From assembly GCA_030681145.1 (NCBI GenBank), contig JAUXXK010000459.1:1-13483 (forward strand): a DNA stretch of 13,483 nt, read 5' to 3'. Made by a program: the position numbers and the translations under genes. The first letter of the stretch is position 1. Every line of letters begins with the position of its first letter. Positions 7,279-13,483 of the stretch are shown one piece after another. The notes beneath the pieces were generated by a model, which was not told the DNA's origin, did no database searches, and saw only the letters and a program-made list of their open reading frames with translations. This DNA is from Methanobacteriaceae archaeon. GTDB taxonomy: Archaea; Methanobacteriota; Methanobacteria; Methanobacteriales; Methanobacteriaceae.

Positions 7279-7857
7279 ATGAATATAATGGATTTTATTC
7301 ACGAATACTTAAATATGAGTAGATACGTGGCCTTAGGAACCTTAGACGGAATTTTAGCTGTTATGGGAGTAACCCTCACTGCAAGTGGAGTAGCAGCTAT
7401 TGGGGGCGCTGATCTTCCAAATTACCTTATTGGACTCACGGGGCTTAGTGGGGGAATAGCTTTAGCCATGTCCAATGCGTTTGGTTCATTTATTGGTGAG
7501 CGGGCCGAAGAAACACGAACTTTAAGGGAACTGGAACGTAAAATGATAATGGATGAAGGCCAACTGGACGATACCATTATACATAAACAGGCCAAACGCA
7601 GAATTTACATGAGTATGTTCACCCACGGGTTTTCCAGCTTTATTGGTTCATTTGTACCGGTGGTACCATTTTTACTTATTGCCAATAGAATGAGTGCTAC
7701 TTTAACTACTATCATATTTTGTTTTACAGCTCTTATTATCTTGGGAATTTATTTGGGCAGGGTATCTAAGGAGAGTTTAGTTAAAACCAGTGTGGAAATT
7801 GTTATTATTGGTATTCTGATTAGTGCAGTAAGTTTTATTATCGGGGGAAGCCACTAA
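7279..7857 (+). CDS. VIT1/CCC1-family membrane transporter (probable Fe2+/Mn2+)
   Basis: An integral membrane protein of 192 residues with five hydrophobic segments: about 16-40, 47-68, 113-135, 139-160 and 172-188. Family signatures are the N-terminal LDGILAVMGVTLTASG, SNAFGSFIGERAEE at the end of the second helix, and a charged amphipathic loop (about 75-110, rich in Arg, Glu and Lys) matching the cytosolic metal-binding region of VIT/CCC1 proteins. The family moves ferrous iron or manganese; the substrate here is inference. The second and third helices are linked by the acidic stretch IMDEGQLDDTI. ATG 7279 has AAGGAG about 11 bases upstream, slightly distant; ATG 7288 is an alternative. 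It lies 42 bp after hmgA and converges on the TatD-like gene. Confidence 0.8.
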   Translation: MNIMDFIHEYLNMSRYVALGTLDGILAVMGVTLTASGVAAIGGADLPNYLIGLTGLSGGIALAMSNAFGSFIGERAEETRTLRELERKMIMDEGQLDDTIIHKQAKRRIYMSMFTHGFSSFIGSFVPVVPFLLIANRMSATLTTIIFCFTALIILGIYLGRVSKESLVKTSVEIVIIGILISAVSFIIGGSH

Positions 7858-7879
7858 AAAAAAATATTTATTTATTTGA

Positions 7880-7934
7880 AATGATATAGATCGATATAAC
7901 AAATTTCCTTATTTAATGATATAGATCGATATAA
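7880..7934. repeat. Two exact 20-bp direct repeats, 35 bp apart
   Basis: AATGATATAGATCGATATAA occurs at 7880-7899 and again, without mismatch, at 7915-7934. The pair sits in the 123-bp spacer between two convergent genes, followed by an A9 stretch. I found no further copy in the window. It could be a paired protein-binding site or a small duplication. Confidence 0.8.
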
Positions 7935-7980
7935 AAAAAAATTTTAATATTTTTTTTGTTTATTTATTCTAACTAAATAA

Positions 7981-8820
7981 TCATTCAATCCCATAAACCT
8001 TCTTAATATTATCCGAGTGAATAATAAATGCATCCTCTTTACTAATCAGGCCCTTATTAATAAACTCAATGGTTCGGCGAGGGACTGTTTTGGGACCTAA
8101 AACTGCCCCAGGTCTGCTTAAGTCGTCCAGGTAGTCTGTTTCCATTAAAAAATAGTTACTCTTTTTAATACCTTCACTCACCACATCCCTGGTGGATATT
8201 AATGATGGGGTCAAACCATAGTTTTCTTTTGGGTCAGTATATGGGCCTGAAAAATGTTTAACTACTTTATATTCCTTCAAGCCGGCATTATTTGCCATTT
8301 GCGAGAACTCTTTAAACTGTTCTTCCTTTGAAGTTTCGGTGTGTAGTTGCACGGCACATCCTGCTTCACTTGCCAGTTGCATGGCATAAAACATTATCTC
8401 ATTTTGCAGATTCCACTCCTCTTCTGAAACCTCATAGTGGGGTCTTCCAATTTCACCTATGGCCACGGCCTTATCTTCCATAACAAGTTTTTGGGCGTAA
8501 TCCAGTCCAGCTTTAATCATGTCCCCTGCGGTTTCAAGGTTCTTACCACTATCTACTAACCTAGATAACTCTGCGGGATGTAGTCCAACAACTGCGTATG
8601 CTTGAATTTCACTGTTATCATTTATTTCCTTCACATATTTTAAAACTATTTCCATGGCCTTTTCAAAGTTAAATGGTTCTCCAAATGTCCAAGATGGTTT
8701 ATTGGGTATTATCATTCGTTTCCCCCCGGAGCGGGCAAACTTTTGGGCAACTTTCAAGGGGCCTTCACCGTTGAAGGGATCCACATGAATATGATTATCT
8801 GTAATGGGAATATTGTCCAT
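7981..8820 (-). CDS. TatD-like metal-dependent hydrolase
   Basis: A 279-residue member of the amidohydrolase superfamily with TatD-like metal-site spacing. Visible ligands are HxH in ITDNHIHVDPF (H10, H12), a His in VVGLHP (H81), the bridging Glu in AIGEIGRPHY (E123), His in VQLHTET (H160), His in VVKHFSGPY (H189) and Asp in LMETDYLDD (D229). The set fits a dinuclear metal centre. TatD enzymes are deoxyribonucleases or peptide/ester hydrolases; the substrate of this archaeal branch is unknown. ATG 8820 has GAGATGAT four bases upstream. The gene follows the DUF116 gene on the same strand after 156 bp, so it may be transcribed separately. It converges with the VIT-like transporter. Confidence 0.85.
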   Translation of the reverse strand: MDNIPITDNHIHVDPFNGEGPLKVAQKFARSGGKRMIIPNKPSWTFGEPFNFEKAMEIVLKYVKEINDNSEIQAYAVVGLHPAELSRLVDSGKNLETAGDMIKAGLDYAQKLVMEDKAVAIGEIGRPHYEVSEEEWNLQNEIMFYAMQLASEAGCAVQLHTETSKEEQFKEFSQMANNAGLKEYKVVKHFSGPYTDPKENYGLTPSLISTRDVVSEGIKKSNYFLMETDYLDDLSRPGAVLGPKTVPRRTIEFINKGLISKEDAFIIHSDNIKKVYGIE

Positions 8821-8976
8821 AGTATCATCTCGAAATTAATTTTAAATTGATAATTACTATTTGATTTTTCTATTTAATTAAATGTAATTAAAAAAATGAG
8901 AAATCAATAACACGTTAAAAAATATAGCTAATTATTTAAAAAACTCACAAAAAAAGTAATAATGGTTTATTATAGT

Positions 8977-9687
8977 TTATAATACTCGTTTAGCAGGATT
9001 GTCCTTGCTGCAGGGGCTAATATTATTTATAGAAGATTTTTCATTATGAATATCTTCTATTAATCCCATTTTATCTAAGACTGCTTTGGGATCCACTTTA
9101 GTTTTAACACACCCGTCCCTGGACAAAGGAACGCCTTGTGGAGCGAACTTTGATAGTTTCATCATAGATAAATTCAGATCTTGATAACACGCCACACCTA
9201 AAACTGCCTTGAAATTGTTTTGTTCTATAATTTTTTTAAGGAAAGTGGAACCTGGTATTATAAATACTTTGTATCCTTTTATCTCTGCTTTTTCCTTTAA
9301 AACTCCGATAACGCACTTATTGCATCCGGTACAAACCATCCCGGAAGGTTCCAATGTGGCCTCACATTTAGGATTTCTTAAACAGTGCGGCAAAATTAAA
9401 AGTTTTTCATCATCACTTATGGATTTGAATTTTTTTTCATTAACTTTGTTTCTTACTTCTACACCTATATGGTCTACAATTTGTTCATCCAAACCTATGC
9501 TTTCTGAAAATTTTTTAAATAGTCCATAAAAAAGGTCAATAGTAAAAAGAAGTACTTTGGGGAAAATTAAGCGGTCTTGATGTATGAGTATTTTTCCTAG
9601 AACAAGGGTCATAAAAAGCAGAAAAACTAATAGAATGCCTGCTATAACTACCATTTGCCCAAATATTTGATAAAATTCGTTAAACAT
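8977..9687 (-). CDS. DUF116 family cysteine-rich membrane protein
   Basis: A 236-residue protein with one N-terminal membrane helix (about 11-34), a basic segment, and then a soluble cysteine-rich domain. The signature LPHCLRNPKCEA (C102, C108) followed by GMVCTGCNKCVIG (C119, C122, C125), then FIIPGSTFLKKII, AVLGVACYQDL (C167) and QGVPLSRDGCVKTKVDP (C193), is that of DUF116, a family widespread in methanogens and anaerobes with no established function. The cysteine pattern suggests Zn or Fe-S binding; this is inference. The C-terminal tail after about residue 205 is polar with an extra Cys (C226). ATG 9687 has a strong AAGGAGAT site. A TATA-like CATTATAAAC lies about 45 bp upstream. The gene appears to be its own transcription unit, with 269 bp upstream and 156 bp downstream. 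Confidence 0.9.
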   Translation of the reverse strand: MFNEFYQIFGQMVVIAGILLVFLLFMTLVLGKILIHQDRLIFPKVLLFTIDLFYGLFKKFSESIGLDEQIVDHIGVEVRNKVNEKKFKSISDDEKLLILPHCLRNPKCEATLEPSGMVCTGCNKCVIGVLKEKAEIKGYKVFIIPGSTFLKKIIEQNNFKAVLGVACYQDLNLSMMKLSKFAPQGVPLSRDGCVKTKVDPKAVLDKMGLIEDIHNEKSSINNISPCSKDNPAKRVL

Positions 9688-9941
9688 GTAATCTCCTTAA
9701 TTAAATATCTTAATGTTATATCATATTGTTTATAATGATTTCTAAAAGGATTAATATTAAAATATAATTATTCTGTAATTATATTATTATTATTTTTTAT
9801 CAAAAACAAAGCAGTTATGGATATTTAAAATATTAATAATTATAATAATATCTATGTAAATTATTTAATATAAACTTGATTGATACTTTATAATATTTAA
9901 TGTATTAATATACTAAATTTTAAGGAAGATAAATATTATTC

Positions 9942-9958
9942 AAAAAAATAATTATTTT
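9942..9958 (-). terminator. Palindrome plus T-run after the 161-aa gene
   Basis: On the minus strand the stop codon overlaps the 14-bp palindrome AAAATAATTATTTT (9945-9958), which merges into a run of seven Ts. It shares the core AATAATTATT with the palindrome at 1619-1638, again placed over the stop codon. Confidence 0.5.
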
Positions 9959-10442
9959 AAAGTTTATCCAGTTTTAAATTAGCTATGTCTCCTTCAATTA
10001 GGACGCCATTTTCAGTTGAACTTAATTTAACTCCTGAGAGTTCATTACAAGTACAAAGGATATCTTGTTCTGGATGTGTGCCCGGTGTAATATTGCAATC
10101 CAAACGAACACTATTACCTACGGCCACCACCATTTTTAATCTCTGAGATGTGGGATGATTGTCTGGTAAAACTACAATGGGAGATTCCATTTCCCTTAAT
10201 AAATAACCCATACATTTAATCCCCTTTTCAATATTAGGGCCTTCATCAAAAGCAGATATAACAATTAAATCTTCCTTTTCCAGAAACATTACAATTTCGT
10301 CTTCATCAGGAGTTCCAATAAAGACCATACGTGGTTTAACTGATTTTAGAATCCCTACGGTTCCACCATTTCCGGATAAAAATAAAATTTCAGAGGCGTC
10401 TATTCGGCGCACTCCACGTTGTCTGACTGGCATGAGGGACAT
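9957..10442 (-). CDS. Uncharacterised protein, overlapping the zinc-ribbon gene
   Basis: I do not recognise the family. The predicted protein has up to 161 residues, soluble, with alternating strands and helices: ILFLSGNGGTVGILKSV, PRMVFIGTPDEDEIVMFL, DLIVISAFDEGPNIEKGIKCMGYLL, SPIVVLPDNHPTSQRLKMVV. The last part (RLDCNITPGTHPEQDILCTCNELSGVKL) is probably beta-rich. A Rossmann-like fold is a reasonable guess. The start is uncertain: ATG 10442 has only a weak ribosome site, and its first 14 codons overlap the zinc-ribbon coding region (10400-10442) in another frame. The residues there (RQRGVRR) may not be conserved, and GTG 10412 is an alternative. The overlap implies translational coupling to the upstream zinc-ribbon protein and suggests that the two act together. 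Confidence 0.75.
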   Translation of the reverse strand: MSLMPVRQRGVRRIDASEILFLSGNGGTVGILKSVKPRMVFIGTPDEDEIVMFLEKEDLIVISAFDEGPNIEKGIKCMGYLLREMESPIVVLPDNHPTSQRLKMVVAVGNSVRLDCNITPGTHPEQDILCTCNELSGVKLSSTENGVLIEGDIANLKLDKL

Positions 10443-10555
10443 ATTACTTTTCTACCTATACCTTTAAATTCATTTCCACAATCTAAACATTTACAACGTT
10501 TTGTTTTCAGTTTTTTCATTTTAATATCAGCCATGGGGCCGCCCACAGTACACAT
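10400..10555 (-). CDS. Small zinc-ribbon protein (51 aa)
   Basis: A short gene whose translation gives a basic middle segment (KMKKLKTKR) followed by CKCLDCGNEF and, after a short turn, VICPSCQSDNVECAE before the stop. The four-cysteine CxxC...CxxC arrangement (CLDC and CPSC) with a GNEF / K-x-x-CP pattern is a classic zinc-ribbon knuckle pair. The start ATG at 10555 has a perfect GGTGAT three bases upstream, stronger than that of the following gene. The stop (10400-10402) lies inside the downstream 161-aa gene, so the two reading frames overlap by about 43 bp. Small zinc ribbons of this kind often bind nucleic acid or act as partner subunits; no function is assigned. An internal ATG at codon 8 is possible but lacks a ribosome site. 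Confidence 0.85.
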   Translation of the reverse strand: MCTVGGPMADIKMKKLKTKRCKCLDCGNEFKGIGRKVICPSCQSDNVECAE

Positions 10556-10877
10556 ATTATCACCGTGTTAATTTTTAATGTTGATGTTATTTATTTGTTT
10601 TTATTGGTGTTTTTTCTTTTTTTTAAATTGATTTCACGGTAAATTAAATCATAGTTGTTCATTTTTCCTTAATTTTTATTAACAGCTAGAGTGTGAAATA
10701 TTTATGTTAAAAAAGACAGAATATTAATTAATAGATATACACTATTAATTAATTATCAAAAAACCGAGGTTGGTTTTAATAAATTTTAATGGTTCAGCTT
10801 TTACTTTAATTATCTAAAAACCATAAACTATTGAATTATCTTTAACTAATATTTGAATAAAAATATTCAGTGATATA
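10556..10877. other. Divergent 322-bp intergenic region
   Basis: It separates the zinc-ribbon gene (minus) from the chelatase gene (plus) and should carry both promoters. I see no gene in it. It holds a T-rich tract at about 10597-10625, an inverted repeat AAAACC-6 nt-GGTTTT (10760-10777), and a perfect 6-bp hairpin TGAATA-AAAA-TATTCA (10854-10869) ending nine bases before the first ATG of the chelatase gene, where it could affect initiation. No single TATA box stands out. Confidence 0.5.
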
Positions 10878-12287
10878 ATGGCTAAAAACCAAGGTGAGCT
10901 AATGAACAATTTAATTTTTCCATTCACGGCTATTGTTGGTCAGGAAAAAATCAAAAAATCTCTAATATTAAATGCAATAAACCCTGGAATTGGGGGAGTA
11001 CTGATAAAGGGAGATAAAGGTACTGGTAAAACTACAGCAGTAAGGGCATTAGCAGATTTACTACCATTAATTGCAGTGGTTAAAGGATGCCTATTCAATT
11101 GTGACCCTCATGATCAGGATTCTGCCTGTGAATTATGCCGATCTAAAAATATTGAAATTGAAGAAAAAAAGATGAAAGTAGTGGAACTTCCCTTAGGATC
11201 AACAGAAGATAGGGTTGTAGGATCCATTGATATTAAACAGGCACTTAAAGAAGGAATAACTGTTTTAGAACCTGGAATTTTGGCTGATGCTAACCGTAAC
11301 ATTCTATATGTGGATGAAATCAACCTTCTGGATGACCACCTGGTGGATGTTCTTTTAGATGCCGCAGCATATGGTGTAAACAATGTGGAAAGGGAGGGAA
11401 TCTCAATATCTCACCCCTCACGTTTTATTTTGGTGGGTACCATGAACCCTGCTGAAGGAGAACTAAGGCCCCAATTAGCAGATAGGATAGGGCTGCATAT
11501 TACAGTTACCAGTATAATGGATATTAAAGACAGGGTATCTATAATGGATCGTCGGGAACAGTTTGAAAAAGATCCGAAAGCCTTTAAAAAGCAGTTTGAA
11601 AATGACCAAAAACTACTACTGGAGAAAATTGTAAGTGCTCGAAAATTATTATCTCAAGTGACCATCGATAATGATTTAATGGAATTAATTGCTAGAATAT
11701 GTCTAGAAGCAGGTGTAGACGGTCACCGAGCAGATATAGCTGTTCTTAAAACTTCTAAAGCTGTGGCAGCTTACCATGGACGGCAAAAAGTTGAAGAAAA
11801 AGACTTGGAAGAAGCCTTGGAACTGGTGTTAGGGGACCGTATTCCTGGAAAAAGCCAGAACAACGCCTGTCAACAAATGGAAAAGGCTAAATCTGATATG
11901 GAAAAAGAACGGGAAAAAGAAAGGCAAGATCTGGAGAAAAAAAACGAACAACAAGAGGAAAATAGTGAAGAAGAGATGGATGAAAGCACTGAAAATGAAG
12001 AAGAAAGTTCTGATTCATCAACTAAAGTGCAGAATTCCTTTGAAGAATCTTCTGAAGAAAACAATGATGCTGATGAGTCACAAAATCCAGAAAACAAACC
12101 TCAAGATGAAAATAATAATGAATCTGAAGACTCCCAATCATCTGATGAAGAATCATCTCTTCAAGAAGTTGAATCTGGGTCATCTGGAATAGATGGAGAT
12201 AAAGAGGAACAGAAATTATACTCTATCAATAAAACAGAAAATACTGTCGATTCAGATGATGTGGGGATTGATATAAAAAACTTCTGA
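10878..12287 (+). CDS. chlD: ChlI/BchI-like AAA+ ATPase of a ChlD-type metal chelatase (zero-frame product)
   Basis: ATPase motor part of a Mg/Co-chelatase-type complex acting in tetrapyrrole metal insertion. Features numbered from 10878: FPFTAIVGQEKIKKSL at the N-terminus; Walker A GDKGTGKTT (45-53); a Cys-rich insert CLFNC...CELC (C71, C75, C84, C87); Walker B ILYVDEINLLDD (D146, E147); sensor 1 GTMNP (187-191); and sensor-2 region DGHRADIAV (281-289). A very acidic, Ser/Glu/Asn-rich linker runs from about 334 to 455. The 469-residue product ends two codons after a slippery A_AAA_AAC. Standalone ChlI proteins are about 340 aa and lack this linker, which is typical of ChlD, so the gene is really the 5' part of chlD. 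Start: ATG 10878 (AGTGAT site) and ATG 10902 (AAGGTGAG site) are both well supported; the second is closer to where the conserved domain begins. Confidence 0.92.
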   Translation: MAKNQGELMNNLIFPFTAIVGQEKIKKSLILNAINPGIGGVLIKGDKGTGKTTAVRALADLLPLIAVVKGCLFNCDPHDQDSACELCRSKNIEIEEKKMKVVELPLGSTEDRVVGSIDIKQALKEGITVLEPGILADANRNILYVDEINLLDDHLVDVLLDAAAYGVNNVEREGISISHPSRFILVGTMNPAEGELRPQLADRIGLHITVTSIMDIKDRVSIMDRREQFEKDPKAFKKQFENDQKLLLEKIVSARKLLSQVTIDNDLMELIARICLEAGVDGHRADIAVLKTSKAVAAYHGRQKVEEKDLEEALELVLGDRIPGKSQNNACQQMEKAKSDMEKEREKERQDLEKKNEQQEENSEEEMDESTENEEESSDSSTKVQNSFEESSEENNDADESQNPENKPQDENNNESEDSQSSDEESSLQEVESGSSGIDGDKEEQKLYSINKTENTVDSDDVGIDIKNF

Positions 12288-12318
12288 AGATTAAAGGCAA
12301 GAAAAAAGAACGCCTTTA
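12261..12318 (+). promoter_or_regulatory. Programmed -1 ribosomal frameshift site in chlD
   Basis: The heptamer A_AAA_AAC lies at 12275-12281 in exact zero-frame register (ATA AAA AAC TTC TGA), with the stop at 12285-12287. A GTGGGGAT purine-rich, SD-like stretch (12261-12268) lies about six bases upstream. Downstream, after a 10-nt spacer, is a possible stem TAAAGGC (12292-12298) / GCCTTTA (12312-12318) with a 13-nt loop. These are the three classic parts of bacterial -1 signals of the dnaX type. A -1 slip continues as ...I-K-N-L-L-K-I-K-G-K-K-K-E-R-L-Y-G into the VWA domain without a stop. Confidence 0.8.
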
Positions 12319-13063
12319 TGGTAAACGTGTGGAATCAAAAACTGAAAAAGGAAAATATGTAAGAAGTAAATTTTCTACTTTAAAACCTCAGGATATCGCC
12401 ATAGATGCTACCATAAGGGCTGCAGCTAAAAAATCCAGGGGTCAAATTATTGTAGAACCACAAGACTTAAGAGAAAAAGTCAGAAAGCACGGGGCCAGAG
12501 CTTCCATAGCTTTGGTGGTTGATATAAGTGGTTCTATGTTCTCTGAGAGAAAAGCCAACCGGGTGAAGGGTATCTTAAATCAGATGATTGTTGATACCCA
12601 GAGACACAAGGACAAGCTAACTGTAATCGGTTTCAAGGGTAAAGGTGCCGAAGTAATCATACCCACCACCAAAAGGGCACCTGCATTTCAAAGTAAGGTG
12701 GAAGAAATCATTGTGGGCGGAACCACTCCTTTGGCGGCCGGTCTAAAAAAAGGACTGGATATGCTATTACAGGAAAAGAAATATAAGGAATACGTGCCTA
12801 TGATGATTATACTCACCGACGGTATGCCTAATGTGGCCCTACATAAAAACCCCAGTCGTGATGCCCTGGAAATTGCCAAAAAAATCCAAGAAAATGAAAT
12901 CCATGCAATAGTGGTTAACTTTGAGCGCTTACTTCAGCAGGGCCGTAACTTGAATATGGAACTTGCAATCTACTCAGGGGGCCGTTATTATGATATGGAG
13001 GATCTGGAGAATCCCGGATTAATCATGAGTAAGATTATGGATTACGAGCGAAACGAGTTTTAA
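12281..13063 (+). CDS. chlD: VWA (MIDAS) domain part of ChlD, reached by -1 frameshift
   Basis: C-terminal 260 residues of the chelatase D subunit. The first GTG usable as an independent start is at 12329 (244 aa), but it has no good ribosome site and would remove the basic linker KIKGKKKERLYGKR. Numbered from that GTG, the MIDAS motif is complete: DISGS (D65, S67, S69), GGTTP (T132, T133) and LTDGMP (D164). Upstream, FSTLKPQDIAIDATIRAA and the IIVEPQDLREKVRKHGARA segment are typical of the ChlD/BchD integrin-like domain and its lead-in. The domain bridges the ATPase ring and the large chelatase subunit (CobN/BchH type), which is not in this window. With the frameshift the full protein is 728 residues counted from 10878. 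The frame is open from 12272, and the only in-frame stop nearby lies just before the slippery site. Confidence 0.9.
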   Translation, partial: LLKIKGKKKERLYGKRVESKTEKGKYVRSKFSTLKPQDIAIDATIRAAAKKSRGQIIVEPQDLREKVRKHGARASIALVVDISGSMFSERKANRVKGILNQMIVDTQRHKDKLTVIGFKGKGAEVIIPTTKRAPAFQSKVEEIIVGGTTPLAAGLKKGLDMLLQEKKYKEYVPMMIILTDGMPNVALHKNPSRDALEIAKKIQENEIHAIVVNFERLLQQGRNLNMELAIYSGGRYYDMEDLENPGLIMSKIMDYERNEF

Positions 13064-13067
13064 TAGG

Positions 13068-13106
13068 ATTAATAATACTTATTAATAGGAGTTTTTATTT
13101 TTTTTA
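13068..13106 (+). terminator. Hairpin and T-tracts after chlD
   Basis: A perfect 8-bp stem with 3-nt loop, ATTAATAA-TAC-TTATTAAT (13068-13086), begins five bases after the chlD stop. It is followed by T5 and T8 tracts and then an A8 run. This fits termination of the chlD transcript before tsr3. Confidence 0.55.
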
Positions 13107-13219
13107 AAAAAAATTTAACTCTTATCCAAAAATTAATTATAATCATAACTTAATTGCAACAACAAAATCCTTAATATAATCATAACTATTGAACAAAAAA
13201 TATTGTAAAATAATATAAT

Positions 13220-13228
13220 ATTTAAATA
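13220..13228 (+). promoter_or_regulatory. Candidate TATA box for tsr3
   Basis: ATTTAAATA lies 46-54 bp before the tsr3 ATG, which predicts transcription start near 13250 and a leader of about 24 nt. A second TATA-like string (CTATAATATAAC, near 13239-13250) is closer and less likely. Confidence 0.35.
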
Positions 13229-13273
13229 CCCCACTTGCTATAATATAACCTTTAACTAATTCACTGTGAAAAT

Positions 13274-13483
13274 ATGAAAGTAACTGTTTACCATGCCGAG
13301 GAGTGCGACCGCAAGAAATGCACGACTTTTAAAATGGCCAAGAAGGGAAAGTTTAAAATAGTATATCATCTCAACCAGTTACCTAGAGGTGCAATTGTTC
13401 TGAATCCTTATTCTGAAAAAGCAGTCTCCCCCCAAGATAAGGACGCCGTCCTTAAACATGGTGTGGCAGGCCTTGACTGTTCA
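13274..13483 (+). CDS. tsr3: Tsr3-type rRNA aminocarboxypropyltransferase, N-terminal part (runs off the window)
   Basis: The first 70 codons of a gene that continues past the window. The protein begins MKVTVYHAEECDRKKCTTFKMAKKG, followed by VYHLNQLPRGAIVLNPYSEKAVSPQDKD and ends here with GVAGLDCS. The YHxxxCDxKKCT start, the LPRGAIVLNP strand and the GLDCSW-type motif are those of Tsr3 (formerly DUF367), the SPOUT-like enzyme that transfers the aminocarboxypropyl group of S-adenosylmethionine to a modified uridine in the small-subunit rRNA. Full-length archaeal members are usually about 170-190 aa, so less than half is visible. The ribosome site (TGTGAA) is weak. It is separated from chlD by a terminator and its own candidate promoter, so it starts a new transcription unit. 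Confidence 0.9.
   Translation, partial: MKVTVYHAEECDRKKCTTFKMAKKGKFKIVYHLNQLPRGAIVLNPYSEKAVSPQDKDAVLKHGVAGLDCS

Noticed and set aside
7880..7934. CRISPR array
   Set aside because: Only two copies with a 15-bp gap; no further repeats and no cas genes in the window.
11965..12192. Open frame in another phase within the acidic linker of chlD
   Set aside because: It arises from the GAA/GAT-rich repeats of the linker. Its protein is a low-complexity Lys/Met/Leu string without a start signal.
12318..12331. ATG at 12318 as an independent start for the VWA protein
   Set aside because: It is in the phase of the AAA+ frame, not that of the VWA frame. The only nearby start in the VWA frame is GTG 12329, which has no ribosome site.

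Overview
The window looks like a chromosomal segment of a methanogenic archaeon of the order Methanobacteriales, close to Methanobacterium. The evidence is an AT-rich genome with very AT-rich spacers, Shine-Dalgarno sites of the GGTGAT/GGAGGTGA type placed 3-6 nt before the start, frequent TTG and GTG starts, class I HMG-CoA reductase for archaeal lipids, a DUF116 protein, a Tsr3-type rRNA modification enzyme and a large surface protein with a short C-terminal anchor helix. The assignment to genus is inference.

Layout. 1-962 (minus strand): the start of an unidentified membrane-anchored protein downstream of aroD (type I 3-dehydroquinate dehydratase). 1236-1628 (plus): a small four-helix membrane protein resembling DUF5518. 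2034-3776 (plus): a modular cell-surface protein of 580 aa with a predicted internal Cys-Gln thioester domain, flanked by a 405-bp AT-rich spacer and a clear hairpin terminator. 4062-4790 (plus): an unrecognised cytosolic protein. 5003-5857 (plus): the succinyl-CoA synthetase alpha subunit, whose expected start codon is missing. 6028-7857 (plus): hmgA followed 42 bp later by a VIT1/CCC1-type metal transporter. 7981-10555 (minus): a TatD-like hydrolase, a DUF116 cysteine-rich membrane protein, an uncharacterised 161-aa protein and, overlapping its 5' end, a 51-aa zinc-ribbon protein (10400-10555). 10878-13063 (plus): a ChlD-type chelatase gene split over two reading frames. 13274-end (plus): the first 70 codons of tsr3.

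The outstanding feature is the chelatase gene. An AAA+ ATPase with a long acidic linker ends two codons after a perfect A_AAA_AAC slippery heptamer (12275-12281). A -1 slip there enters, with no intervening stop, the frame of a VWA (MIDAS) domain that has no convincing start codon of its own. One gene would then make a short ChlI/BchI-like ATPase and a 728-aa ChlD-like fusion. Programmed frameshifting in prokaryotic chlD genes has been described, so this is best read as a well-formed archaeal instance.

Functionally the window is a mosaic: shikimate pathway (aroD), isoprenoid lipid synthesis (hmgA), incomplete TCA cycle (sucD), metal transport and tetrapyrrole metal insertion (VIT-like, chlD), ribosome modification (tsr3) and cell surface. 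I saw no insertion sequence, CRISPR array, tRNA or rRNA.
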